Source of the DNA: Tillandsia leiboldiana
Taxonomy: Eukaryota; Streptophyta; Magnoliopsida; Poales; Bromeliaceae
DNA: 64,000 nt
NCBI GenBank assembly: GCA_029204045.2
Contig: CM055063.1
Coordinates: forward strand, 42,503,562-42,567,561
Reading direction: 5' to 3'
The notes beneath the pieces were generated by a model. The model did no database searches. It was given only the letters and a program-made list of their open reading frames with translations, and was not told the DNA's origin. Numbering within the stretch: position 1 is the first letter of the stretch; each line of letters starts with the position of its first letter. Position numbers and translations under genes: made by a program. This document shows, one piece after another, positions 11,216 through 24,078 of this stretch.

Positions 11216-13722
11216 ATGCTTTAGACTGTGCCCCAGTACGTTGCCTTTGTTCCTGTTAATTTCTTTTCCTGCACTGGATTTTAACATGTACCTCAGTTTT
11301 TGGTTAGCTGAGGTGCATGCTGTAATAATTATGCTAGAACAAGATTGTAGATTCTCCTCTGTTTTTCCAAACTATGCTACACTACCACATCATTGATCTC
11401 ACTGTGGTTTTCATAGTTTGGAAATATGTTAGGAAAAAAAGAGAAATGATGCTAGGAACTTCACTCTATGATGGGAACAAAAATACTTTATGTAAATTAC
11501 AGCATTGACACATCGTTGCCATGTCATCTGGTGTGGTTGTGTATGATTTCTTTGCTTCTTATCACCTTGGACATTTTATTATCGCATGCACTTTATCCTT
11601 CCTTTACCTTTGGGGATAATGGTATCGAAGGTGAGGAAATATAAGTTTTGGATGGTCTAATTCTTAGACAACCAGCTAATGTGTGGTTTCGGATGGTCTA
11701 ATTGACAGACAACCAACTTATTCCTATACTGGTTGAGTAGATTACAACCTTAGTGTCCTTTTACCTACATTCTTATCATCCTTTTGCAGGTTCGGTTTTT
11801 ACAGATTCTATTTTTTGTTTACCTTTCTATTTGTTCTACTTTCCGCAATGCATCTTACTAATTTTTTGATGTGTGACTTTAGTAATTTGGAATGATGTGA
11901 GGGTTATAATGGTAGCCTTCATTTCCCTGCACCTATACTACACTTTTGCCTTCTACAAGTGCAACTATTTTTTGCTTGATCTCGGTAATCTCAAACGATG
12001 TTAGAGTTATTATGCTATCCTTCATTTTACTGCATCCATATTACTGTGTTGCCTTCTACGGCTTGGTCTTTTGTTTCTTTGATCTCACTCTTTCGTTGGT
12101 TTTATATATATAATCTGAGCAAATCATATATGATAGCTAGAGTTCCTAACAATAATACTACATATTTAAAAGATCATTTACTATTAATTCATTGCATAGC
12201 TTATAATCTGAAATTTTTCATTGCCATTTGTAATATTCGTGAAATTTAAATTAGAAACAAATGAAAGAAAAGAATGGAGTCAAGATGACTCAGAATTAGA
12301 AGAGCACAAATAGCGCAATTGACCTTTTTCTACTGTGTAAATTGCACAGTCTACGAGACAGAAATATTGCCTTTCAAATTCGAGCCAAATCTCGAAAATC
12401 CGAGATGACCATTGCGATCGTCTCGTCGAAACATGAAAGGTTCATATTCACTTGCCGACGATCGGACGGTCGGATCTTTCGTAAAACCGCGAAGAAGAAA
12501 CGCGTCCCACAACTTAAGTTGTGAATAGTTACCCCTATTTTAAATCCCCTCGCGATCACTAACGGCCAATTCACCATCTGGAAACCCAATATAGGGGTAT
12601 GAGTAGTCAAACCTAACTATTTTCAACGTTCTAAGCGCGATGGCACTGACGGATTTCGCGTTTGGCGATCCGGGTGCATCGAAGTGCGTGCGTCAATCCG
12701 CGACCTAATAGAATATTATGGCCCGAGATTTTATTTATACACCATATTAGTCGAGCAAAGGCTCTACTTGACAGGTCTCGACGAGCCGGACGTCGTGGCG
12801 AAGTCTGTTTTTCGTTTCGACGATCTGTTTGTCTCGAAATACGTGAAAAGCACCGAAAAGGGGGGTATTTTGGATAAAACTTTAAATTTGGTGGACCAAA
12901 AATTAAAAGGCATTTAGGATAAGGTCCTGTCAGCCTAAGCTACCTACTGGAGGGACCTAAGGGCTTAGGGTTTATTGTGTGGGGATCAAATGGCATTTTG
13001 TAGCAATAGGATATTTTTTTTTGAAGGGAGCCTCGTCAGCCGCCTTGGGGGGAGGGAGTTACGAGTTGTTTGAAAAAATTTGAACGCCTGTGAAACCTTT
13101 CTTCTCCCCCCATAAGCTCGGGCTTGCCAAGGGAAGTTACGCAATTCAAAAAAAAATCCGAGAGAGAGAGAGAAAGGAGAAGTTGGAACCAAACCTTTCC
13201 AAAGCGGGATCTGGAGTTCCTGAGGTGTTTCCTTGTACCTGAGGATCTTTCTGGAGCTTGCTGTGGCCGCGCGAAGTGGAGAGGAGTGAAACCGGCTTCA
13301 TCCCATCTTCCACAACTCCGGCTAAGGTAAGGACTCCAAACCAATGGTTGATTGCACCATAGACCCATAGCAGTAGCCTAATTAGGCTCTTAGGATGCTT
13401 CATGCACAGCTCGAGCCCCCCATGCACGTTGCATGGCCGGCGGGAGAAAAAAAGTTCGCCGGAAACCTAGCATTAGCTCCGCCTCGTCATAACTCCACAA
13501 CCAATGAACCAAAACGAGCCAAAGTTGGTAGGCATGGACTGTAGGGGATAAGGATCTACCCCACCAAATTTGGTGGAGTATGATCGAGCGGATCAATGGC
13601 AGATTTATGCCCTAGTTTTCGGGAAAATTGCACCACGACCGAGCTTCTTGCTCCGGCGCCGGCGCGCTTCCCCGCCGCCGGCCACATGCCCAGAGATGTA
13701 GCTGGGACCAAAGGGATCCCAA

Positions 13723-13738
13723 CCATGCAGTTGCATGG
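13723..13738. promoter_or_regulatory. CCATGCA palindrome in LTR C2
   Basis: CCATGCAGTTGCATGG, equivalent to those at 1802-1817 and 26538-26553. A related palindrome lies nearby at about 13420. Confidence 0.4.
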
Positions 13739-13855
13739 CTCCCATGCAAGTCATGGAAGGTACGTGTCACGCCCCGAGTTTAAAAATCAGGTCTGAAATT
13801 TTTTTTTTTTGAATAAATCAGAGTTTGCAAAACGGGTGTAACAGACCGCCACACA

Positions 13856-13897
13856 TATAGGAAATCCCCTATCCACAGGGATAGGGTCTCTCCTATA
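13856..13897 (-). other. Conserved LTR-end hairpin, A1
   Basis: Outer stem TATAGGA/TCCTATA (13856-13862 with 13891-13897) and inner stem CCCTATCC/GGATAGGG (13867-13874 with 13879-13886), loop ACAG. The element-sense strand continues with TGTGGCGGTCTGT. Also present in A2 (about 18953-18994) and in A3, where the Cassandra lies close to its outer side. Confidence 0.75.
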
Positions 13898-14708
13898 CAT
13901 GCACGGCTAGGCAAATCCAATCATCAATCAGAGATCAATCAACATCTAAACTAAACACTGACTAATCAACAGGAATAATCCAAATAATCATGCTAACATC
14001 AATCTGAAGTATCTAAATAAACTGGAAGCTGAAATAACATAAACGAAAGTCAACTACAGAAAATCGGGGATCTCAATCATCGATCTATGTCATCAGGGGG
14101 ACGGCTCTATCGTGACAGGCTCACTGGATCGTCCCGACATCTCACCACCCGACAGACCTACAATAGTCACCCGAGGGTGTGAGACACACCGGAGTGTATC
14201 CCAGTGGGCACGACGAGCCGAGAAGTAGCTAATCGTACCTACTGGGTACTAAAATCTGCGGATAGTAAGAATCATAGGGTAAAGCTGAACAATAAAGCAG
14301 ATCTACTGATAATCACTAGAATCCACAGATAAGCTAACTAGGCAGGTAATCAATTATAAGGAACTGCAGATAAGTAATACTGAAAATCAGGGTATCACAA
14401 TGATAATCGATCATAATAACTGTAGATCATACATGCTGGAAATCAGGATAATGTCTATCAGGAACGTGCATAAAGAACTGCAAGCGATCAAAGTATATCT
14501 ACAGATAATAATGCTGGAAATCAACATAACTGAACAACAATGGTACGAAGTAGGCATCATGCATCAAAGACAGAACCCAAGTACCCAATCAATGCCAGTA
14601 TTGGTCGCGAGGACCTCAGGCACAAACCACCTGTCTGGCACCTAGCTGGCTGACATAACCCCGCACCCACGGGTGCCTATCCGGGGGCTCACGGGTCTCT
14701 CAAGACCA

Positions 14709-14722
14709 CTTTACCGGTAAAG
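14709..14722. promoter_or_regulatory. CTTTACCGGTAAAG palindrome, A1
   Basis: A perfect 14-bp palindrome, repeated at 19806-19819 (A2) and 33459-33472 (A3). In element sense it is followed by TGGTCT and preceded by the GACGGT hairpin. Confidence 0.6.
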
Positions 14723-14730
14723 AACACTGT

Positions 14731-14748
14731 GACGGTGGCCAAACCGTC
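14731..14748 (-). other. GACGGT/ACCGTC hairpin beside the CCGG palindrome, A1
   Basis: In element sense a 6-bp stem, GACGGT/ACCGTC, encloses the loop TTGGCC. The loop is the same in B (26335-26350) and D (41547-41562), where the stem is GCGGT/ACCGC. Confidence 0.55.
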
Positions 14749-17700
14749 CGTGTACGTGACGTACAGCGTGCGTGGTAGTCATCATGCTATGCTCAAGCTC
14801 GCGGTCTAATGACCGGGTAGTCGGCAATAAGCCAAGATCCCAACAGGGAAATCATCTATCGTGTCGATCAGAATCTATCATGCATATCGGAACATCAAGT
14901 AGTATCTATCAATCATGCATATCGGAATATCGAATAGTATCCAACAATCAGGATCAATCAATCATGCATATCGGAATATCAACAATAAATCGGCTGACAG
15001 GAATCAACAAGTGCCATCAAATCATGCAGATCTATATACTGAAAAAGCTGATGAACAGATATGTATATGGTATGTCTCGTGAAGATCAAGGTCTATCAGA
15101 AATATAAAAACTGATAAACAGGTACATAAGATATGTCTCACGTAGATCAAGATCTATCAGGACTAATCATAGGGCATGTCAATACAATCATCAAGGCTAA
15201 TCTAGATAAAATCAGCAGGTATATATGATGAGTCTAAAAGAATCAATGTCTATCAGGAGATCATGTGATATATATGCAGTCATCATAGGTCGTATCGGTA
15301 TAATTCGCAGGCTGGTCAAAAAAACAGGTGTCCGACTGGACTAAAGCAACCAGAGGGCCGAATAGATCAAGCCCGGACCGAAGATAACCCACCTGGATGT
15401 AGGCAGATCCTCGAACTCTCGCACTACTACCGGGAGGCTGGTGCTGAACAACTGGGCCCTGAATAAGAGCTAAAATCAGTAATAGACTCACACATACCCA
15501 TCCCGACGACACAACAGTAACGCAACGCTTATACGGAATAATATCGTCGATTTACAGAACGAAATCCAATTCCCGATCAACGAGAGCCCACGGGACTAAC
15601 AAAACGTCCAGTTAGTGTAAAAACACTGTTTAAACGTAGCCATCGTGTCCAATAACCATCTTGATCCATAATCCATTTTTAAATTGCATAATAACTCTAA
15701 TATTAGCTTGTTTCGACTCGTTCTTGCAATCCGGGAATCCGAAATCGACGTCGTAAGTTTCAGCGCGTTCGTTTCGTCAAGACGAAGCCCGTGCTCACCA
15801 GATTGGGCCGGCACGGGGCCCGAGGGCAAAGTTGGCCCATAATTACAGTGTATAAAGGCTTAACATTGCAACAATTGTTTATCAGTTGGTTATTTTCCAC
15901 TTTTAATGTGAGCATCATGCTCAGGGGTCCTCAAAAGTGTAGAGGCTCACCTCTGTGCCTTAGCAAAACCACCAAACACAAGTAAAGTACTAACATGATC
16001 AACCAAGGCTCGACTTTGGACATTTAATACATTTGGAATTTTTGGGCAGCAACCAGGACAAGCATCACTTAGAGAACATCATAAAAACTTGAGGGCTCAC
16101 CTGCGGGAGGTAGCCGTCCTGCTGGATTAACCTCTGGAGCAAGCTGATCCCACGCTTTTGCTTGGTGGAGCTCGAGTTGGCCGAGGATTCTTCCCACTCG
16201 GTCAAGCTTCAAATAAAGGTGAGCATCACCTTCCTGGGACTTCCAGAGGTGGAATAAGCCTCAGCCCAATTAAGCTTGGTAGTCCCCAAAGCTCTCCAAC
16301 CTGAGAAGAAGAGAAAGCTTGCACCAAAGGGCCATTAATGGCAACTTTTAAATAATTCAGCATGGCTTGCATGCAACAGGTCTAGAGGCAATCTTAAGGT
16401 GCTAGGATGCTTACCAGAGCTGGCCGGCACCGGAGGAAGCGACGGCGGCGGCGGGCGGCCAAGTTCAAGAACCCGATTATTAGGGTTTGCTCCCCCGCAC
16501 TTGATACTGCACCAGAGCCTCCCAAATTTCTTGGAGGTCTTCCTGGGGGCTAGCAGAACCTTTGAGTCACTTTGGATCCAATGCCGGAGCTCCGGAGAAC
16601 CGCGCATGCAATTTCCGGCCAAAACTAGGGTTCCGGCGGCCCTAACTTCTCCCGACGGCAACCGGAGGTCGAGGGGCTGCGGCACTACACCTGGAGCACC
16701 CTCAGGATGTCAGTAACCTGATGCTAGGGTCCCTGGGGTGAAATAAAAATAAAACTTCTATCTACTAACCTCGCCGGAAAGATGGAAGGAGGAGAGGAAG
16801 GCCGCGGTGGCGCACGGCGGAGCTGGGTTCCGGCTCCACTCGGGCTTGGACGCGGCCACCCAGAGGATCACTTCGGTTGAAGCTTGAGCCCTCAGAATCT
16901 CCCAGATGTCACTCCAACTCCACAATCCGAGATGCCTACAACTTGCATGGTTTTTCTTTGGCTGCTCCGGCGACGGGAAGGCAGTGGCGCTCGGCAACTA
17001 TGGGAGATGGTGGAGGCACGTCGGTTACAAGAGGAGAGGGCGGCAGAGGGTGGCTAGGTTTAGGGTTTCCAAGGATCACCCGTACCGTATATATTGCATA
17101 AATGCACAATTGCAAAAAGGTCCCTCCACACTCCCTATTTGGACTAAAGTCCTTTAGTAAAAATACTCCTCTTACAGTTTAGTCCCTCACCTGTAAGTGG
17201 CACGCTTTTCGGAGCATAAAGTATTGGGTTTTTCTGCAAAATACCACAATTTTCATCGTATTTCATGCTTTTCGAGGGGTTTCAGTCGTCGAAACGAAAA
17301 ATGGATTTCGCCACGACATCCAGCACGTCGAAATCTAAAAGGTAGTGATTTCTGATTTTCGAGAAACTGTCCGGATAAAATCTCGGTCCATAAAATACTA
17401 TTCCGGAATACAGTTCTTGCGCTTTTCGAGACTCTAGGGTCGTCAAACGGAGATTCCGTCAGCGCCATTGCGTCCAGAACGCCGAAACCGTTTGAAATGA
17501 CTACCTGAAGTGCTATGATCGGTTTCCAGACAGTGAATTAGTCAACGTTGTATCCGTCGGGGTTCCGAAAACTAGGGTTACTTTTCACCTACAGTAACAA
17601 CTTAATTTACACTGTGCACAGAGCACTGTTACATTGGTCGCGGTTATTTGCTCGCTTCTTTATCGATTTCTGGAAGATCCGACCGTCGAATCGAAAAGTG

Positions 17701-17922
17701 CTGAATATGAATCTCGTTCAGTTCGACGAGATGATCGCAATGGTCAATTCGGATTTCCAAGATCATGTTCGGATTGGAAAATAGCCTTTTTGCCTCGTAA
17801 ATCGTGCAACTTGCACACTGGCGATTGACCATATAGGCCAACAGGGGTCTTTTGAATTCAAAACCAGATCAAAATTCACTTTTAGATTATTTATTAAAAA
17901 TAAGATATTTCGAGTTTCTACA

Positions 17923-18861
17923 TAACTTACAACTTAAAAGAAGTTTCGTCCCTGAAACTTACAACTTAAAAAAAAAAGTTTTATTCCCGGAGCTTACAAC
18001 TAGAGTCATACCCTAGGGAATGCTCATATAGTTTATTCGAGGGCCACGAAATCAGTCGGAAGGTATCGACAACTCTGAGACTACTAATTTAGACCCAATC
18101 TGATACTCCCCATCACAGGGCAGAGTATTTCCTCAGTTCTTTCGACAGTACATTGTCTGCAGCCAACGTGCTTACCAAAAGAAAAGTGAAATACCATAGA
18201 TCTGTCGCCAACATCTAGTTGGGGACGCAACTCCTATCAGAAGGTATATCACATACCTCCCAACACCATCTCAGTGCTAAAAACATAACCTTCATCAAGG
18301 ATTACTACCACCTCGTGGTTATAAATATCACCCTGACTAACTCATAGGAGCGTCTACGTCGGTCCACAAAATCTGTGCAAAAAGGTGGGGCCAATTTGAA
18401 TCCATCCCAAAACAGGGTTACCTTCGGGCCCATAGGCCATTGAATTATGACACGGGGACACTGAAGGATCAACAACCTGTTCAACCTCTAAGAACACTGT
18501 GAGGCCAGTGCAATATTAGCAGTCATCTACTGCTGTGCCATCAGCTGGACGATTACGACAAGAACGGTGGTCAATCCTTCAACCACAAGTACTGTAACTG
18601 ATCTGAGCGCTCTGGCTCCACTGAAACATCAAGCCCATGGCCGCAACCATAACCGCGGCTAACCCTGCACTAACAACGATCCCCAAAACCAGAGTGCGTA
18701 CGACTAATAACCAATACAACGAGACTCAACTGTGTGAAACACACCTGAGCTCCAAACCAATATGCCAATACCCTGCGCTCTCTCGTGAACACAAGTCATC
18801 CTAGGGTTCGTTCCTAACCAAACCTAGGCATCGTCTTCCTATTCTCTGATACCATCTAATC
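17923..18861 (-). mobile_element. Element A internal region 1 (939 bp), noncoding
   Basis: Next to LTR A1 it starts with the reverse of the usual gypsy 3' block: AACTTAAAAGAAGTTTCGTC..GAAACTT, an inverted repeat around the polypurine end. It ends with the reverse-complemented primer site CTCTGATACCA. The 900 bp between hold no ORF above about 60 codons on the sense strand and no recognisable gag or pol motif. Confidence 0.85.
18844..18854 (-). other. Primer-binding site, initiator Met tRNA (A, internal 1)
   Basis: Minus-strand TGGTATCAGAG, complementary to the 3' end of plant initiator methionine tRNA, 7 nt inside the LTR end at 18862. Confidence 0.9.
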
Positions 18862-21800
18862 TGTCACGCCCCGAGTTTAAAAATCAGGTCTGAAATTTTT
18901 TTTTTTTGAATAAATCAGAGTTTGCAAAACGGGCGTAACAGACCGCCACACATATAGGAAATCCCCTATCCACAGGGATAGGGTCTCTTCTATACATGCA
19001 CGGCTAGGCAAATCCAATCATCAATCAGAGATCAATCAACATCTAAACTAAACACTGACTAATCAACAGGAATAATCCAAATAATCATGCTAACATCAAT
19101 CTGAAGTATCTAAATAAACTGGAAGCTGAAATAACATAAACGAAAGTCAACTACAGAAAATCGGGGATCTCAATCATCGATCTATGTCATCAGGGGGACG
19201 GCTCTATCGTGACAGGCTCACTGGATCGTCCCGACATCTCACCACCCGACAGACCTACAATAGTCACCCGAGGGTGTGAGACACACCGGAGTGTATCCCA
19301 GTGGGCACGACGAGCCGAGAAGTAGCTAATCGTACCTACTGGGTACTAAAATCTGCGGATAGTAAGAATCATAGGGTAAAGCTGAACAATAAAGCAGATC
19401 TACTGATAATCACTAGAATCCACAGATAAGCTAACTAGGCAGGTAATCAATTATAAGGAACTGCAGATAAGTAATACTGAAAATCAGGGTATCACAATGA
19501 TAATCGATCATAATAACTGTAGATCATACATGCTGGAAATCAGGATAATGTCTATCAGGAACGTGCATAAAGAGCTGCAAGCGATCAAAGTATATCTACA
19601 GATAATAATGCTGGAAATCAACATAACTGAACAACAATGGTACGAAGTAGGCATCATGCATCAAAGACAGAACCCAAGTACCCAATCAATGCCAGTATTG
19701 GTCGCGAGGACCTCAGGCACAAACCACCTGTCTGGCACCTAGCTGGCTGACATAACCCCGCACCCACGGGTGCCTATCCGGGGGCTCACGGGTCTCTCAA
19801 GACCACTTTACCGGTAAAGAACACTGTGACGGTGGCCAAACCGTCCGTGTACGTGACGTACAGCGTGCGTGGTAGTCATCATGCTATGCTCAAGCTCGCG
19901 GTCTAATGACCGGGTAGTCGGCAATAAGCCAAGATCCCAACAGGGAAATCATCTATCGTGTCGATCAGAATCTATCATGCATATCGGAACATCAAGTAGT
20001 ATCTATCAATCATGCATATCGGAATATCGAATAGTATCCAACAATCAGGATCAATCAATCATGCATATCGGAATATCAACAATAAATCGGCTGACAGGAA
20101 TCAACAAGTGCCATCAAATCATGCAGATCTATATACTGAAAAAGCTGATGAACAGATATGTATATGGTATGTCTCGTGAAGATCAAGGTCTATCAGAAAT
20201 ATAAAAACTGATAAACAGGTACATAAGATATGTCTCACGTAGATCAAGATCTATCAGGACTAATCATAGGGCATGTCAATACAATCATCAAGGCTAATCT
20301 AGATAAAATCAGCAGGTATATATGATGAGTCTAAAAGAATCAATGTCTATCAGGAGATCATGTGATATATATGCAGTCATCATAGGTCGTATCGGTATAA
20401 TTCGCAGGCTGGTCAAAAAAACAGGTGTCCGACTGGACTAAAGCAACCAGAGGGCCGAATAGATCAAGCCCGGACCGAAGATAACCCACCTGGATGTAGG
20501 CAGATCCTCGAACTCTCGCACTACTACCGGGAGGCTGGTGCTGAACAACTGGGCCCTGAATAAGAGCTAAAATCAGTAATAGACTCACACATACCCATCC
20601 CGACGACACAACAGTAACGCAACGCTTATACGGAATAATATCGTCGATTTACAGAACGAAATCCAATTCCCGATCAACGAGAGCTCACGGGACTCTAACA
20701 AAACGTCCAGTTAGTGTAAAAACACTGTTTAAACGTAGCCATCGTGTCCAATAACCATCTTGATCCATAATCCATTTTTAAATTGCATAATAACTCTAAT
20801 ATTAGCTTGTTTCGACTCGTTCTTGCAATCCGGGAATCCGAAATCGACGCCGTAAGTTTCAGCGCGTTCGTTTCGTCAAGACGAAGCCCGTGCTCACCAG
20901 ATTGGGCTGGCACGGGGCCCGAGGGCAAAGTTAGCCCATAATTACAGTGTATAAAGGCTTAACATTGCAACAATTGTTTATCAGTTGGTTATTTTCCACT
21001 TTTAATGTGAGCATCATGCTCAGGGGTCCTCAAAAGTGTAGAGGCTCACCTCTGTGCCGTAGCAAAACCACCAAACACAAGTAAAGTACTAACATGATCA
21101 ACCAAGGCTCGACTTTGGACATTTAATACATTTGGAATTTCTGGGCAGCAACCAGGACAAGCATCACTTAGAGAACATCATAAAAACTTGAGGGCTCACC
21201 TGCGGGAGGTAGCCGTCCTGCTGGATTAACCTCTGGAGCAAGCTGATCCCATCATTTTGCTTGGTGGAGCTCGAGTTGGCCGAGGATTCTTCCCACTCGG
21301 TCAAGCTTCAAATAAAGGTGAGCATCACCTTCCTGGGACTTCCAGAGGTGGAATAAGCCTCAGCCCAATTAAGCTTGGTAGTCCCCAAAGCTCTCCAACC
21401 TGAGAAGAAGAGAAAGCTTGCACCAAAGGGCCATTAATGGCAACTTTTAAATAATTCAGCATGGCTTGCATGCAATAGGTCTAGAGGCAATCTTAAGGTG
21501 CTAGGATGCTTACCAGAGCTGGCCGGCACGGGAGGAAGCGACGGCGGCGGCGGGCGTCCAAGTTCAAGAACCCGATTATTAGGGTTTGCTCCCCCGCACT
21601 TGATACTGCACCAGAGCCTCCCAAATTTCTTGGAGGTCTTCCTGGGGGCTAGCAGAACCTTTGAGTCACTTTGGATCCAATGCCGGAGCTCCGGAGAACC
21701 GCGCATGCAATTTCCGGCCAAAACTAGGGTTCCGGCGGCCCTAACTTCTCCCGACGGCAACCGGAGGTCGAGGGGCTGCGGCACTACACCTGGAGCACCC

Positions 21801-22999
21801 TCAGGATGTCAGTAACTTGATGCTAGGGTCCCCGGGGCGAAATAAAAATAAAACTTCTATCTACTAACCTCGCCGGAAAGATGGAAGGAGGAGAGGAAGG
21901 CCGCGGCGGCGCACGGCGGAGCTGGGTTCCGGCTCCACTCGGGCTTGGACGCGGCCACCCAGAGGATCACTTCGGTTGAAGCTTGAGCCCTCAGAATCTC
22001 CCAGATGTCACTCCAACTCCACAATCCGAGATGCCTACAACTTGCATGGTTTTTCTTTGGCTGCTCCGGCGACGGGAAGGCAGTGGCGCTTGGCAACTAT
22101 GGGAGATGGTGGAGGCACGTCGGTTACAAGAGGAGAGGGCGGCAGAGGGTGGCTAGGTTTAGGGTTTCCAAGGATCACCCGTACCGTATATATTGCATAA
22201 ATGCACAATTGCAAAAAGGTCCCTCCACACTCCCTATTTGGACTAAAGTCCTTTAGTAAAAATACTCCTCTTACAGTTTAGTCCCTCACCTGTAAGTGGC
22301 ACGCATTTCGGAGCATAAAGTATTGGGTTTTTCTGCAAAATACCACAATTTTCATCGTATTTCATGCTTTTCGAGGGGTTTCGGTCGTCAAAACGAAAAA
22401 TGGATTTCGCCACGACGTCCAGCACGTCGATATCTAAAAGGTAGTGATTTCAGATTTTCGAGAAACTGTCCGGATAAAATCTCGGTCCATAAAATACTGT
22501 TCCGGAATACAGTTCTCGCGCTTTTCGAGACTCTAGGGTCGTCAAACGGAGATTCCGTCAGTGCCATTGCGTCCAGAACGCCGAAATCGTTTGAAACGAC
22601 TACCTGAAGTGCTATGATCGGTTTCCAGACAGTGAATTAGTCAACATTGTATCCGTCGGGGTTCCGAAAACTAGGGTTACTGTTCACCTACAGTAACAAC
22701 TTAATTTACACTGGTCGCGGTTATTTGCTCGCTTCTTTATTGATTTCTGGAAGATCCGACCGTCGAATCGAAAAGTGCTGAATATGAATCTCGTTCAGTT
22801 CGACGAGACGATCGCAACGGTAAATTCGGATTTCCAAGATCATGTTCGGATTGGAAAATAGCCTTTTTGCCTCGTAAATCGTGCAACTTGCACACTGGCG
22901 ATTGACCATATAGGCCAACAGGGGTCTTTTGAATTCAAAACCAGATCAAAATTCACTTTTAGACTATTTATTAAAAATAAGATATTTCGAGTTTCTACA
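18862..22999 (-). repeat. LTR A2 (4138 bp)
   Basis: Near-identical to A1. The main difference is a ~20-bp deletion near 22710, where A1 has GTGCACAGAGCACTGTTACA. It shares both termini with A1 and serves two internal regions, the mark of a tandem LTR-internal-LTR-internal-LTR product. Confidence 0.92.
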
Positions 23000-23938
23000 T
23001 AACTTACAACTTAAAAGAAGTTTCGTCCCTGAAACTTACAACTTAAAAAAAAAAGTTTTATTCCCGGAGCTTACAACTAGAGTCATACCCTAGGGAATGC
23101 TCATATAGTTTATTCGAGGGCCACGAAATCAGTCGGAAGGTATCGACAACTCTGAGACTACTAATTTAGACCCAATCTGATATTCCCCATCACAGGGCAG
23201 AGTATTTCCTCAGTTCTTTCGACAGTACATTGTCTGCAGCCAACGTGCTTACCAAAAGAAAAGTGAAATACCATAGATCTGTCGCCAATATCTAGTTGGG
23301 GACGCAACTCCTATCAGAAGGTATATCACATACCTCCCAACACCATCTCAGTGCTAAAAACATAACCTTCATCAAGGATTACTACCACCTCGTGGTTATA
23401 AATATCACCCTGACTAACTCATAGGAGCGTCTACGTCGGTCCACAAAATCTGTGCAAAAAGGTGGGGCCAATTTGAATCCATCCCAAAACAGGGTTACCT
23501 TCGGGCCCATAGGCCATTGAATTATGACACGGGGACACTGAAGGATCAACAACCTATTCAACCTCTAAGAACACTGTGAGGCCAGTGCAATATTAGCAGT
23601 CATCTACTGCTGTGCCATCAGCTGGACGATTACGACAAGAACGGTGGTCAATCCTTCAACCACAAGTACTGTAACTGATCTGAGCGCTCTGGCTCCACTG
23701 AAACATCAAGCCCATGGCCGCAACCATAACCGCGGCTAACCCTGCACTAACAACGATCCCCAAAGCCAGAGTGCGTACGACTAATAACCAATACAACGAG
23801 ACTCAACTGTGTGAAACACACCTGAGCTCCAAACCAATATGCCAATACCCTGCGCTCTCTCGTGAACACAAGTCATCCTAGGGTTCGTTCCTAACCAAAC
23901 CTAGGCATCGTCTTCCTATTCTCTGATACCATCTAATC
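23000..23938 (-). mobile_element. Element A internal region 2 (939 bp), noncoding
   Basis: Same length as internal region 1, with scattered substitutions. It carries the same pre-LTR inverted repeat (about 23014-23045) and primer site (23921-23931). Confidence 0.85.
23921..23931 (-). other. Primer-binding site, initiator Met tRNA (A, internal 2)
   Basis: Minus-strand TGGTATCAGAG, 7 nt from LTR A3, equivalent to the site at 18844-18854. Confidence 0.9.
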
Positions 23939-24078
23939 TGTCACGCCCCGAGTTTAAAAATCAGGTCTGAAATTTTTTTTTTTTGAATAAATCAGAGTTT
24001 GCAAAACGGGCGTAACAGACCGCCACACATATAGGAAATCCCCTATCCAGAGGGATAGGGTCTCTCCTATACATGCAC

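Larger units (their letters stand above)
5329..12228. other. AT-rich, repeat-dense host DNA
   Basis: This 6.9-kb stretch surrounds the LTR insertions. Besides the repeats and ORF listed separately it holds poly-A and poly-T tracts, copies of a CTGTTGGGATTCTCTC-containing motif (about 5345, 5370, 6927; also 50330, 50345 and 50775 on the far side), and a TTTTGGATGGTCTAA motif with ACAACCA (11640-11730; also 51745-51785 and 53615-53665). The shared motifs show that 5329-12228 and 50165-53674 are one sequence environment interrupted by LTR C2. I see no convincing exons apart from 10670-11215. Confidence 0.7.
13765..17922 (-). repeat. LTR A1 (4158 bp), 3' LTR in element sense
   Basis: In minus-strand sense it starts TGTAGAAACTCG at 17922 and ends CTCGGGGCGTGACA at 13765. 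A TATA-like TATATAC lies on the minus strand at 17088-17094, about 830 bp inside the LTR, the same distance as in LTR B. Downstream is a GC-rich leader, with CGGCGAGGTTAG near 16770. Repeated ORFs of 75-116 codons recur in every copy only because the LTR is duplicated; they show no domains. Confidence 0.92.
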